A stretch of DNA of 48,512 bases from Hyphomicrobiales bacterium (GTDB lineage: Bacteria; Pseudomonadota; Alphaproteobacteria; Rhizobiales; Xanthobacteraceae), in NCBI GenBank assembly GCA_021732625.1, contig JAKFUP010000040.1:1-48512 (forward strand), read 5' to 3'. Of this stretch, positions 26,010 through 35,199 are shown piece after piece (position 1 is the first letter of the stretch; every line of letters starts with the position of its first letter). Position numbers and translations under genes: made by a program. Under the pieces are notes generated by a model that saw nothing but the letters and a program-made list of their open reading frames with translations, was not told where the DNA came from and made no database searches.

Positions 26010-26794
26010 GCGAGGTCGAACAGTTCGCCGCCGTAGCCAGCCTCAAGCGGGATCCGCAATTGTCGCCCGCCATCCCACGCGATGATCTCCGGTGTCACGG
26101 TGATCAAACGGCCGTTGCGCGCAGCATTCAATGCCGTATCGACGGTGCGGTTCTCACCAAGTTTGAGCAGGTTTCGCTCGGTCGCGAACACCAGCTTGAA
26201 GCGGCCGGTCTTGGCATCGGCCAGCGCCTGCTGCGGCGTCACCCAGACTGAATCGACCGATTCATGGCCATCGTGCGCACCCAGCTGATCCTCCGGCGCT
26301 CGAGCCATGAAGAACAGCGTATCGAAGCGCTTCGGCATCGCAACCGGCGTGATCCAGTGCGCGAATGGCACCAGCAGATCGAGCGCCAGAACAAGACCTT
26401 CGGTGCCTAGAATCTCCGAGAATGCAATCTTCCCCTCGCAGAGCGCGGCACGATGCTTGTCTTCGATACGCTTGGCATCGGTCGCTGCAATCAAAGCGGT
26501 CGATCCATTCGGCCGCGCCAACAGGATACCGCACTCCTCGAATGTTTCGCGCAGCGCGCCAATCCGAAACGCCAGCGCAGCGGCATCGAGCTTGTTCGGG
26601 TTGGTAAACAATTCTTGCTTCAGCGCGACCGTATGATCATCGGGGTCGAGGCTGCCGCCGGGAAACACCAGCGCGCCGGATGCGAAGTCGATCTGGTGGT
26701 GGCGAACTACCATAAAGACTTCCATCCCGCCGCTGCCGTCGCGCAACAACAACATCGTCGATGCCGGCCGAACTGCTGGGGCTGCCTCTGTCAT
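26006..26794 (-). CDS. NUDIX hydrolase
   Basis: A 262-residue protein. A Nudix box is visible but interrupted: FPGGSLDPDD (about 45-54) is followed about 30 residues later by ALRETFEECGILLA (about 80-93). The long insertion before REXXEE resembles NUDT19-type CoA/acyl-CoA diphosphatases. A CoA-derivative substrate is plausible inside this acyl-CoA gene cluster but is not proven. It starts at the ATG at 26794 (GGAG 7 bases upstream), 12 bases after the DapA-family gene, and its stop overlaps the start of the binding protein gene by 4 bases. Confidence 0.87.
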   Translation of the reverse strand: MTEAAPAVRPASTMLLLRDGSGGMEVFMVVRHHQIDFASGALVFPGGSLDPDDHTVALKQELFTNPNKLDAAALAFRIGALRETFEECGILLARPNGSTALIAATDAKRIEDKHRAALCEGKIAFSEILGTEGLVLALDLLVPFAHWITPVAMPKRFDTLFFMARAPEDQLGAHDGHESVDSVWVTPQQALADAKTGRFKLVFATERNLLKLGENRTVDTALNAARNGRLITVTPEIIAWDGGRQLRIPLEAGYGGELFDLA

Positions 26795-26806
26795 CAACCT
26801 ACTCCG

Positions 26807-27742
26807 TTACGCCGCCATCTTGGCACGCACGTCGATCCGCGCGACCCGCGAGAGCAGATAATCCACCTCGGCTTTCGCGATCGCGCTCAGCGCCGAGCCG
26901 GGCTTGCGTTGTGCATCGGACGCGATAATGCCGCGCTTGTTCAGCACATACTTGCGCACCGCAAGGCCGACGCCTGGCTGCTGCTCGTAGCGGATCAGCG
27001 GCAGATGCGCGTCGAACAGATCGTGCGCGGCATCGCGCCGGCCCTGCTTCGACAGCTTGACCGTATCGATCAACAATTCAGGGAACGCATAGCCGGTCAT
27101 TGCGCCGTCCGCGCCGCGCTCCATCTCGAAGTCCAGGAACAAGCCACCGTTGCCGGTGAGGATCGAGAGCGGCTTGAGCGATCCGTCCTTCTGGAAATTG
27201 CGCAAAGCCGTGATCTTCTCAAGCCCCGGCCAGTCTTCGTGCTTCAGCATCACGCAGGAAGGCGAGTCCATTGCAATCTTGCGAATAACCGCCGGCGTCA
27301 TCACCACGGTTAGCGTCAGAGGGTAATCCTGCAGCACCCAAGGAATATCGTCGCCAATGGCCTCGGTCGCCTGCTTGAAGTAAGTCGTGATCTGATCGTC
27401 GGTGCGCAGATGCGGCGGCGGTGCGATCATCACAGCGGCGGCACCCGCATCCATCGAGGCCCGCGCCAGCGAACGCATCGTTGCAAAGCCCGGTGCCGAG
27501 ATGCCGACGATAATCTGCATTGTCTTGGCGCGTTTGACGAAACGCTTGGCAACCTCTTCCGCCTCCGTGCCATCGAGCTTCGGCGCCTCGCCGAGAATAC
27601 CGAGCACAGTGACACCGTCACACCCGACGCTGTCGTAAAAATCGACCAGCGAGTCGATCGACTTGTCGTCGATCCGCCCGTCCGGATGGAATGGAGTCGG
27701 CGCGATTGCAAAAGTACCTTGCGCTTCGTGGGTGAGTTTCAT
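26807..27742 (-). CDS. DapA-family (dihydrodipicolinate synthase-like) aldolase/lyase
   Basis: A 311-residue class I aldolase barrel. The Schiff-base lysine lies in VMLKHEDWPG and the conserved tyrosine in VLQDYPLT; GVTVLGILGEAPKLDG is the family's N-terminal substrate loop. It departs from true DapA in these loops, so it probably cleaves or condenses a 2-oxo acid with another aldehyde. The family also includes 2-keto-3-deoxy acid aldolases and trans-o-hydroxybenzylidenepyruvate hydratase-aldolase. The frame is open 30 codons further up, but AAAGG lies 7 bases before the ATG at 27742. It sits 25 bases after the SDR gene and 12 before the NUDIX gene. Confidence 0.85.
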   Translation of the reverse strand: MKLTHEAQGTFAIAPTPFHPDGRIDDKSIDSLVDFYDSVGCDGVTVLGILGEAPKLDGTEAEEVAKRFVKRAKTMQIIVGISAPGFATMRSLARASMDAGAAAVMIAPPPHLRTDDQITTYFKQATEAIGDDIPWVLQDYPLTLTVVMTPAVIRKIAMDSPSCVMLKHEDWPGLEKITALRNFQKDGSLKPLSILTGNGGLFLDFEMERGADGAMTGYAFPELLIDTVKLSKQGRRDAAHDLFDAHLPLIRYEQQPGVGLAVRKYVLNKRGIIASDAQRKPGSALSAIAKAEVDYLLSRVARIDVRAKMAA

Positions 27743-27767
27743 CGTAACGCCTTTGAGGTTAGCGGCC

Positions 27768-28640
27768 TTAGAATCTGCGAGCGCCCATCTTATCGGTCTC
27801 GGAGAAAAATATCTCGTCCGCGTGAGCAACAATATCCTGCGCCGACCAGTCTCCGTTGGGCTTCCAGCCCTCCATTTCCTGCATTTTCATCTCGCGGACG
27901 CCCCGAGGGCCAGATACGCCCAGCACCTTGCCGGTCTGGTTGCCGGACAGCTCGCTGACCATGTAGAGCACCGCTGGCGCAATCCTGTCAGGCCCAAAGG
28001 CAGCACCCGGATTTTCGATATAACGTGGCAAGTCCGACGTCATGCGGGTCAGCGCGCCCGGGGCAAGTGTCCAAATGCGGATGTTGTACTTGCGGCCCTC
28101 GATGGCGAGCACATTGGACAGACCCCAGATACCACCCTTCGCCGCACCGTAATTGCTCTGACCGAAATTGCCGATCAGGCCCGAGGTCGAGGACGTATTA
28201 ACGATGACGCCGCCGCCGTTCTCGCGCATCCATTTGAACACCGGCATGGTCACGCAATAGGTGCCCTTCAGATGCACCTTCATCACCTTGTCCCACGCTG
28301 CTTCCGTGGATTTGGCAAAGGTCATATCGAGCAGGATGCCAGCATTGTTGACGAGGATGTCGGCGCGGCCAAACTGCTTGATTGCATCGTCGAAGATCGA
28401 CTGGCCGCCCGCAACGGTGGAAACGTCAGCGCCGTTGGCATAGGCCCGCCCGCCCTCGGCTTTGATCGCATCGACCACCTTTTGCGCCATCGACGTGTCG
28501 GCACCCGAGCCGTCGCGCGGCCCGCCAAGATCGTTGACGATGATCGCCGCGCCTTCGCTCGCAAAAAGCTTCGCATAGGCCTCGCCAAGACCGCCGCCCG
28601 CGCCGGTGATGATCGCTACCTTGCCGTCGAGCAAACCCAT
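27768..28640 (-). CDS. SDR dehydrogenase, (3R)-hydroxyacyl-CoA dehydrogenase-like
   Basis: A 290-residue short-chain dehydrogenase. The NAD motif TGAGGGLG is at about 12-19, NNAG at about 98-101, and the catalytic Ser in NTSSTSG and YxxxK in YGAAK follow. The insertion VNDLGGPRDGSGADTSMAQKVVDAI is characteristic of the dehydrogenase part of peroxisomal multifunctional enzyme 2. Beside a MaoC hydratase gene, this suggests the 3-hydroxyacyl-CoA oxidation step of beta-oxidation. GGGAG lies 8 bases before the ATG at 28640; the upstream in-frame extension runs through a palindromic repeat and is rejected. Confidence 0.9.
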   Translation of the reverse strand: MGLLDGKVAIITGAGGGLGEAYAKLFASEGAAIIVNDLGGPRDGSGADTSMAQKVVDAIKAEGGRAYANGADVSTVAGGQSIFDDAIKQFGRADILVNNAGILLDMTFAKSTEAAWDKVMKVHLKGTYCVTMPVFKWMRENGGGVIVNTSSTSGLIGNFGQSNYGAAKGGIWGLSNVLAIEGRKYNIRIWTLAPGALTRMTSDLPRYIENPGAAFGPDRIAPAVLYMVSELSGNQTGKVLGVSGPRGVREMKMQEMEGWKPNGDWSAQDIVAHADEIFFSETDKMGARRF

Positions 28641-28659
28641 GGTGGTTTCTCCCTCTCCT

Positions 28660-28760
28660 GTCATTCCGGGATGCGCCACTTGGCGCAGGCCCGGAATCCA
28701 TGGTCCCAATCGTGGTTATGGATTCCGGGCTCGCTCGCTTCGCTCCCGCCCCGGAATGAC
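28660..28760. repeat. Nested palindromic repeat (CGGAATGACG family)
   Basis: Outer arms 28660-28670 and 28750-28760 (GTCATTCCGGG and its complement) and inner arms around 28689-28702 and 28718-28730 (CCCGGAATCCAT and its complement) repeat the design at 322-443. It fills the gap between the MaoC and SDR genes of one probable operon. Confidence 0.8.
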
Positions 28761-28766
28761 CAATTA

Positions 28767-29627
28767 TTAGCCCAGAACAGTCCTGCCGTTCCTGATGACA
28801 GTGACGTTGCGCTCCTTGACGTGCGCTTCGAACGATACGACGTCACCGTCCTTCCAAAGATCCACCGTCACGGTGTCGCCGGGAATCACCGGCGACGAGA
28901 ACCGCGTTGCGTGACGCTTGAAGGCGGACGCATCGTAGTCGGCATAGGTCTGCAACACTGCGCGGCAAGTGATGCCATAGGTGCACATGCCGTGGAGTAT
29001 CGGCCGCCTGAAACCGCCTTTGGCTGCGAACTCGGGATCGCTGTGCAGCGGATTGCGATCGCCGCAGAGCCGATAGATCAGCGCCTGATCTGGACGGGTC
29101 GTGATCTGGATCGTCTTGTCGGGTGAACGCTTCGGCATCGGATGAGGTTCCGGCTGTGTCGCGCTCGGACCGCCACAGCCACCGTCGCCACGGGCAAACT
29201 GCGAAGCAAGCAAAGTTGCGAGTGGCTCTCCTTTCTCGTCGCGCAACACGGTCTGGCGGATAATGACGACGCCTTTATCTTTGCCTTTGTCGAAAATATC
29301 GACAACGCTCACATCCGCGGTGATACTGGCCGCAATTGGCAGCGGCTTGTGGAACGTGATATCGCGCTCACCGTCGACGACCATCACGCGATTGACATCG
29401 ATGTGTCCGGGCTGCGCACCCCATGCCGCGACGGATGCAAAGGTCGGCACAACCTTCAGAGGCTTTGGCGTGTAGTAGCCCTCGTTGACGTAGAGCAATT
29501 CCTTCTCCTCCATCGGATCGGCGCCCATGCCAATCCCGTAGGCGTAGAGCATCACGTCGCGGTCGGTCCAGGAATACTTCTGGCCGAAATTCTTGAGGCC
29601 GATCACGTCTTCATATTTGAACGGCAT
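28767..29627 (-). CDS. MaoC-like (R)-specific enoyl-CoA hydratase (hydratase 2)
   Basis: A 286-residue double-hotdog protein. The N-terminal half (about 1-135) is the degenerate hotdog. The C-terminal half carries the catalytic motif YRLCGDRNPLHSDPEFAAKGGFRRPILHG, with Asp and His in the hydratase 2 positions. It hydrates trans-2-enoyl-CoA to (3R)-hydroxyacyl-CoA, the substrate of the SDR encoded downstream; together they equal the two halves of MFE-2. AGGA lies 8 bases before the ATG. The gene starts 41 bases after the DUF35 gene. Confidence 0.92.
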   Translation of the reverse strand: MPFKYEDVIGLKNFGQKYSWTDRDVMLYAYGIGMGADPMEEKELLYVNEGYYTPKPLKVVPTFASVAAWGAQPGHIDVNRVMVVDGERDITFHKPLPIAASITADVSVVDIFDKGKDKGVVIIRQTVLRDEKGEPLATLLASQFARGDGGCGGPSATQPEPHPMPKRSPDKTIQITTRPDQALIYRLCGDRNPLHSDPEFAAKGGFRRPILHGMCTYGITCRAVLQTYADYDASAFKRHATRFSSPVIPGDTVTVDLWKDGDVVSFEAHVKERNVTVIRNGRTVLG

Positions 29628-29668
29628 GTGACGTTTCCTCTATTTTCTTGATTGACCGGACAGCGGTG

Positions 29669-30058
29669 TCAAATCGGAGTAAAAAACGGCAGCGGCGCGC
29701 CGTCGGTTGGCTTGAACACCACCTTCACACGTTGGCCGATCTTGAGCGTATGCAGATCGCAATCGACAAAATTGGTCAGCAGCGATGGACCTTCATCCAG
29801 CGTGACGTAGCCGATGGCATAGGGCCCGGCCGCCGATTTGCGCATCAGGCTATAGCTGTAGATCTCGCCCTCGCCCTTGCTCTCTTCCCACACGGTCTGA
29901 TCCGAGAAGCAGAACGGACACAGCGCGCGCGGAAAATAGTGAGGCTCGTTGCAGGAGGTACACCGTTTGATCAGGAACTTGCCCTGGCTCGCCGCGTCCC
30001 AGAACGGCTTGGACTCTGGATTAACCTGCGGCGCGGGGAGTTTCGGTTTGTCGTTCAT
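29669..30058 (-). CDS. DUF35 OB-fold / zinc-ribbon protein (thiolase partner)
   Basis: A 129-residue protein with a rubredoxin-like zinc ribbon (CTSC at about 34-37 and CPFC about 13 residues later) followed by an OB-fold (GEIYSYSLMRK ... GYVTLDEGPSLLTNFV ... GQRVKVVFKP). DUF35 proteins form complexes with SCP2-type thiolases and help acyl-CoA binding. Its ATG at 30058 shares a base with the thiolase stop (TGATG), so coupled translation is expected. A GTG one codon upstream is in frame but less likely. Confidence 0.9.
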   Translation of the reverse strand: MNDKPKLPAPQVNPESKPFWDAASQGKFLIKRCTSCNEPHYFPRALCPFCFSDQTVWEESKGEGEIYSYSLMRKSAAGPYAIGYVTLDEGPSLLTNFVDCDLHTLKIGQRVKVVFKPTDGAPLPFFTPI

Positions 30059-31206
30059 CACACGCGCTCCATGATGACTGTCGATGCAGCATGACGGACG
30101 CCGAGCAGGCCGCCGGTGCCATGCGCCAGTGCGATATCACAGTTCGGCACCTGCACTTTGGGATGCGCCTCGCCGCGCAATTGCCGCACGGCCTCGATGA
30201 TCTTGGTCATGCCGCCGCGGTTGACCGGATGGTTGCTGCACAGACCGCCGCCGTCTGTATTGAACGGCAGCTTGCCGACGCCCGAGATGAGATTGCCGTC
30301 AGCGACGAACTTGCCGCCCTCGCCCTTTTTGCAGAAGCCGAGGTCTTCGAGCTGCATCAGCACGGTGATGGTAAAGCTGTCGTAGATTGAGGCGTACTTG
30401 ATGTCCTTCACGGTCACACCGGCTTCCGCGAATGCGACAGGACCGGACCACACGCCTGCTGAATACGTCAGATCGAGATCCTTGCCGCCGCGCGGACCTT
30501 TGATGGCCTCACCCTGCCCCATGAGCCGCACCAATGGACGCTTCAGGCCCTTCGCGATCTCTGGCGTCGTAACGATCAAAGCCCCGCCACCGTCGGTAAC
30601 GACGCAGCAATCCATCCGATGCAGCGGATCGGAAATCATCGGCGAGTTCAAAACGTCCTCGACGGTGACGACATCCTTGAGCATCGCGTGCGGATTGTAT
30701 TGTGCGTGATGCGATGCGGCGACCTTGATCCAGGCCAGTTGTTCACTGGTGGTGCCGAAATCATGCATGTGCCGCATGGCGCACGTACCGTAGATGTTGT
30801 GCGTGGTTGCGTTGTACGCCACCTCAAAATCATGTTCAGCGCCGGTCGCACGAGGCGGAGGCGCGGCAGTCAGCGGTTTGCCTGCGAGCGTGATCAGCGC
30901 GACCGAACATTTGCCGGCGGCGATCGCTTCAGCCGCATGGCCGAGGTGAACCAGATAGGAACAGCCACCAGTGTCGGTGGAATCGAAATGCCTCACCTTG
31001 AGACCGAGATAGTCGACCATCGCCATGGCACCGCCCGGCGCATCGCCGGCGCAGAAATACCCGTCAACGTCGGCTTTCGTGAGCCCGGCGTCTTCGAGTG
31101 CACCCTTGGCGACTTCGGCGTGAAGCTGAGCGATGGATTTGTCGGGCGCTTTCCGGGTTGGATGTTCGAAGATCCCGGCGATGTAGGCCTTGCCTTTGAT
31201 ACTCAA
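30058..31206 (-). CDS. SCP2-type thiolase / acetyl-CoA acetyltransferase family protein
   Basis: A 382-residue thiolase-fold protein of the lipid-transfer/SCP2-thiolase group. The active-site region is TDTGGCSYLVHLGHAAEAI with the candidate Cys. NTDGGGLCSNHPVNRGGM and the late ALAHGTGGLLGVRHAASTVI hold the conserved His and Gly motifs. These enzymes cleave 3-oxoacyl-CoA, or do retro-aldol cleavage with a DUF35 partner, in steroid and fatty-acid side-chain degradation. The start is TTG at 31206, with GGAG 7 bases upstream. It overlaps the DUF35 gene and lies 98 bases after the oxidoreductase gene. Confidence 0.9.
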   Translation of the reverse strand: MSIKGKAYIAGIFEHPTRKAPDKSIAQLHAEVAKGALEDAGLTKADVDGYFCAGDAPGGAMAMVDYLGLKVRHFDSTDTGGCSYLVHLGHAAEAIAAGKCSVALITLAGKPLTAAPPPRATGAEHDFEVAYNATTHNIYGTCAMRHMHDFGTTSEQLAWIKVAASHHAQYNPHAMLKDVVTVEDVLNSPMISDPLHRMDCCVVTDGGGALIVTTPEIAKGLKRPLVRLMGQGEAIKGPRGGKDLDLTYSAGVWSGPVAFAEAGVTVKDIKYASIYDSFTITVLMQLEDLGFCKKGEGGKFVADGNLISGVGKLPFNTDGGGLCSNHPVNRGGMTKIIEAVRQLRGEAHPKVQVPNCDIALAHGTGGLLGVRHAASTVIMERV

Positions 31207-31304
31207 GTAGCTTCTCCGCTGAACGTCTTCTTCTTCAGCGAATGTCTGGCCTGTCAGACGTGGAATGGCAAGCGGATCGCGAGTCCGCCCGCTTTCCGGA
31301 TACT

Positions 31305-34300
31305 CTATTCAGCCGCGATCTGCGGCGTCACCAGCGGCGGGGGATTGGCAAGATCGGCTGCCAATTTCGCGGTGCGGACTTTCGCATCTGCCACAGACTT
31401 TTCCTTCACAGGTCCAAACCCACGGATCTGATCCGGCAAAGACAGCAGATCGACCGCGATATCGTGATTGATGGGCGACAGCATGCCGAGAGCTGCTGCA
31501 ACATCCTTCTCGTATCCCTCGATCAGGTTGCGTTCCATCTTGCGCTCTTCGCTGTAGCCAAACACATCGAGTGCCGTACCGCGCAGCCCGCGCAGATTTG
31601 CCAAGACGCGGAATAACGGCATCATCCACGAACCGAACTGTCGCTTGCGCGGACGGCCCATAGCGTCGGTGCCCGGCAGCATCGGCGGCGCCAGATGATA
31701 GCTCACCTTGAAATCCCCCTCGAACTGCTCAGCAATGCGCTGGGCAAACTTGCCGTCGGTATAGAGCCGCGCCACTTCGTATTCATCTTTGTAGGCGAGC
31801 AATTTGGCATAATTGATCGCCACCGCCCGCGGCAGGGCTTCGCCGTATCCACCTTCAATCGCCACCTTGCCAACGCTTGCGACCAGATCGGTGTAGCGCT
31901 TCGCGAGTGCTGCATTCTGATAGCCGGTCAGCATCGCCGCGCGATGGGCGATCACTTCGTCGAGAGACATCTGGTCGAGCGTCTTTGGCGCGGATTCCTC
32001 GTCCTTCATCATCGCAGCCAGCCGCTTCGGATCGGTCGACGCCAGACGGCCCAGTTGGAACGCCAGCGTGTTCATCTTGATCGACACAGCGTTCAGCTCG
32101 ATCGCTCGCAGGATCGCCTCAGAGGAGACCGGCAGCAGCCCCTGCTGATAGGCATAGCCCAACATCATCAGGTTCGTTGCGATGGCATCGCCGAGCAGGC
32201 CTTCCGCCGCATGAGTGAAATCGAAGAACACCGATTCCTTGCGCAACGACGCTTCCAGCACGCTGTTGACCTTGCGCCGCTGGAAATTGAAATCGCGCTG
32301 ATGGATGAAATCAGCAATCGGAATCAAATGCGTGTTGATGATACCGTTGGTGCGCCCGGACTCGCAAAGCGTGATGGTTTCCTTGGCGATGGCCACGACT
32401 TCATCGGCAGCAATCAGCAAATCTGCCGTGCCCGTGACGATACGCGAGCAGCGCACATCGTCGGTGTTTTCCGACAGCCGCACATGGCTCAACACGGCGC
32501 CACCCTTTTGCGCGAGCCCCGACATGTCGAGGATCATGCTGGCCTTGCCTTCGATGTGCGCCGCCATACCGAGCAACGCGCCGACCGTCAGCACGCCGGT
32601 GCCGCCCACACCACCGATGGCGATGTTGTAGGTCTTGTCCAGCGTCACGCGGTTTTTGGGTTCGGGAATGTCGCCGATATTGCCGAGATCGACAGGCGCA
32701 CGCTTGCGTAGCTTGCCGCCATCGACAGTTACGAACGACGGACAAAAGCCTTTCAAACAGGAGTAATCCTTGTTGCAACTCGACTGGTTGATGGTGCGCT
32801 TGCGGCCCATCTCGGTTTCCAGCGGCTCCACCGAAATGCAGTTCGACTGCACCGAACAATCGCCGCAGCCTTCGCAGACGGCTGCATTGATCATCACGCG
32901 GCGCTGCGGATCTTCGAGGGTACCCCGTTTGCGGCGGCGGCGTTTTTCGGCGGCGCAAGTCTGCACGAACACGATCGCCGAGGCGCCGTTGATCTCGCGG
33001 CAAGCCCTTTGCACGGCGTCGAGATCGTCGCGATGGGCCAGCTTGGTCCCCGGCGCGATGTCAGCCGCCGGATAGGCATCGGGATTCTCGGATACCAGAT
33101 AGATTTCGCGAATGCCTTCGCTGTGAAGCTGGAATGTAATCTGCTGCGGCGACAAATCGCCGTCGTGGCGTTGACCGCCGGTCATCGCGACCGCGTCATT
33201 GTAGAGTATCTTGTAGGTGATGTTGGCCTTGGAGGCGACTGCCTGCCGGATCGCCAGACTCCCCGAATGGAAGTAAGTGCCGTCGCCGAGGTTGGCGAAA
33301 ATGTGCTTCTCATCGGTGAACGGCGCAATGCCAACCCAAGGCACGCCCTCACCACCCATGTGCGTGAAGGTTTCGGTGTTACGATCCATCCACAACGACA
33401 TGAAGTGACAGCCAATGCCAGCCATCGCCCGGCTGCCGTCGGGCACCTTGGTTGAGGTGTTGTGCGGACAGCCCGAGCAGAAATACGGCGTGCGCGTCAC
33501 CGGCGCGATGGCCTGAACTTGAGTTGCCTGCCGGCCGTTGAACCAGTCGGCCTTGGCGCGCAGCATTTCGGCAACTTCGGGGTTGAGATTGAGCCGCAAC
33601 AGCCGTTCGGTCAGCGAACTCGCCAGCGATGCGACGCTGAGCTCTTCGGCGAACGGCAGAAATCGCTTGTCGTGCTCGTCCATCTTGCCGACGATGCGCG
33701 GGCGCACGTCATCGCGCCAGTTGAACAGTTCCTGCTTCACCTGATTCTCGACGATCTCGCGGCGCTCTTCGACGATAAAGATTTCCTCGAGTCCGACCGC
33801 GAACTTGCGCACGCCTTCCGGCTCGAGCGGCCACGGCATGCCGATCTTGTAGAGCCGAAGGCCGATCTTGGCTGCGACCTGTTCGGTAATTCCGAGTTCG
33901 CGCAGCGCCTGCCGCACATCTTCGTAGCTCTTGCCCGAAGCCATGATGCCGAACCGCGGATTTGGTGAATCCATCACGACGCGGTTGACGTTGTTGGCAC
34001 GCGCGAATGCGACTGCCGCAAATCCCTTGTGGTCCTGCAATCGCCTGTCTTGATCGAAGCGATCGTCCGGCCAGCGCAGATTAAGACCGCCCCGCGGCAT
34101 CTCGAAATCCGTCGGGATATTGAACGGCTTCATCTCATCGTTGAGATCGATCTCGGCAGTGGTCTCGACCGTCTCGGTGATCACCTTCATGCCGACCCAG
34201 CAGCCGGAATAGCGCGACATCGCGATGCCGAGCAGCCCCATCTCGATCATCTCGTGGATGCTGGACGGGTAGAGGTAGGGCATCAAAGCCGACACGAACG

Positions 34301-34790
34301 CGTGGTCGGACTGATGGGGGACGGTCGATGATTTCGCGCCATGATCGTCACCGGCGAGGCACAAAACGCCGCCCTTGGCGGCTGAACCCGCCGCATTGCC
34401 GTGGCGGAACACGTCGCCACAGCGATCGACGCCAGGCCCCTTGCCATACCAGATGCCGGTGATCCCGTCGTATTTCGCGCCGGGCGAGAGGTTAAGCTGC
34501 TGCGATCCCCAGATCGCGGTCGCCGCCAGGTCTTCATTGACGCCCGGCTGGAACTTGATGCCGTATTGATCGAGGTGATGGCGGGCGGCCATGAGCTGCT
34601 GGTCGTAGCCGCCCAAGGGCGAGCCGCGGTAGCCGGAAATGAACGCTGACGTGTTCAACCCCTGCGCGCGGTCGCGCCGCACCTGCGCCATTGGCAGCCG
34701 TACCAGAGACTGAATGCCGGTGAGGAAAACGTGGCCCGATTGCTGGGTATATTTCTGATCGAGACTGATCGGCCCCTGATTGATTCCCAT
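31305..34790 (-). CDS. Indolepyruvate ferredoxin oxidoreductase, fused alpha/beta type
   Basis: A 1161-residue fusion. The N-terminal part (about 1-420) is the pyrimidine/transketolase-like alpha domain starting FISGYRGSPLGGYD. A thiamine pyrophosphate-binding domain follows (SGCPHNTSTKVP, then GDGTYFHSG). A cysteine-rich stretch VCEGCGDCSVQSNC ... CNKDYSCLKGFCPSF could hold an iron-sulfur cluster. The C-terminal gamma-like domain starts IAIGGVGGTGVLTVGALLGMAAH. It oxidatively decarboxylates aryl- or branched-chain 2-oxo acids to acyl-CoA, reducing ferredoxin. Fused forms of this size are common in aerobic alphaproteobacteria. GAGG lies 5 bases before the ATG at 34790; 25 further in-frame codons upstream are rejected. 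It heads the minus-strand acyl-CoA cluster. Confidence 0.92.
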   Translation of the reverse strand: MGINQGPISLDQKYTQQSGHVFLTGIQSLVRLPMAQVRRDRAQGLNTSAFISGYRGSPLGGYDQQLMAARHHLDQYGIKFQPGVNEDLAATAIWGSQQLNLSPGAKYDGITGIWYGKGPGVDRCGDVFRHGNAAGSAAKGGVLCLAGDDHGAKSSTVPHQSDHAFVSALMPYLYPSSIHEMIEMGLLGIAMSRYSGCWVGMKVITETVETTAEIDLNDEMKPFNIPTDFEMPRGGLNLRWPDDRFDQDRRLQDHKGFAAVAFARANNVNRVVMDSPNPRFGIMASGKSYEDVRQALRELGITEQVAAKIGLRLYKIGMPWPLEPEGVRKFAVGLEEIFIVEERREIVENQVKQELFNWRDDVRPRIVGKMDEHDKRFLPFAEELSVASLASSLTERLLRLNLNPEVAEMLRAKADWFNGRQATQVQAIAPVTRTPYFCSGCPHNTSTKVPDGSRAMAGIGCHFMSLWMDRNTETFTHMGGEGVPWVGIAPFTDEKHIFANLGDGTYFHSGSLAIRQAVASKANITYKILYNDAVAMTGGQRHDGDLSPQQITFQLHSEGIREIYLVSENPDAYPAADIAPGTKLAHRDDLDAVQRACREINGASAIVFVQTCAAEKRRRRKRGTLEDPQRRVMINAAVCEGCGDCSVQSNCISVEPLETEMGRKRTINQSSCNKDYSCLKGFCPSFVTVDGGKLRKRAPVDLGNIGDIPEPKNRVTLDKTYNIAIGGVGGTGVLTVGALLGMAAHIEGKASMILDMSGLAQKGGAVLSHVRLSENTDDVRCSRIVTGTADLLIAADEVVAIAKETITLCESGRTNGIINTHLIPIADFIHQRDFNFQRRKVNSVLEASLRKESVFFDFTHAAEGLLGDAIATNLMMLGYAYQQGLLPVSSEAILRAIELNAVSIKMNTLAFQLGRLASTDPKRLAAMMKDEESAPKTLDQMSLDEVIAHRAAMLTGYQNAALAKRYTDLVASVGKVAIEGGYGEALPRAVAINYAKLLAYKDEYEVARLYTDGKFAQRIAEQFEGDFKVSYHLAPPMLPGTDAMGRPRKRQFGSWMMPLFRVLANLRGLRGTALDVFGYSEERKMERNLIEGYEKDVAAALGMLSPINHDIAVDLLSLPDQIRGFGPVKEKSVADAKVRTAKLAADLANPPPLVTPQIAAE

Positions 34791-35199
34791 TCCCGCCTCT
34801 CGATCCGCGCTTGACGCGCTCGCATTATTGCCCGGCCGAAAGTTGCCGAGTCCCGATAGAAACATTCTATGTTGGTTTCCGTCCGGCCTGCATCAAGATT
34901 CGATGAGGTTTTTCAGGCTTTTCCAGATCGCAATTTCGTTGTCTGAAAGCGTATTTAAGCTTCGTTTTGTGTCGCGTTGTAAGGCTCGTTCGAAATCAAG
35001 CTGCGGATAGCTGACTTGCCGCACTGCAAAATCGCACCCGAGACCATGATCTCTTGACCTGAGATTTGCCTTCGTTCCTGCATGGCAGATGCGAAAGCCG
35101 TGCACGGTCGTTCCGGAACAGCTCCTCTCGCCTGCCGTTGTCATAGGTCCATTGGCCACAACAGCAACGAAAGCAAAAGCTGACAACCAGGAGGATCGA
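34791..35199. other. Gene-free divergent promoter region
   Basis: These 409 bases separate the oxidoreductase gene (minus) from a small membrane protein gene (plus), so both promoters must lie here. A small hairpin ATCTC / GAGAT is at 35049-35065. I see no coding sequence and no clear operator. Confidence 0.5.

Noticed and set aside
27663-29126. Long plus-strand frame (487 codons) opposite the DapA, SDR and MaoC genes
   Set aside because: It is antisense to three well-supported genes and crosses an intergenic palindrome; no family is recognisable.
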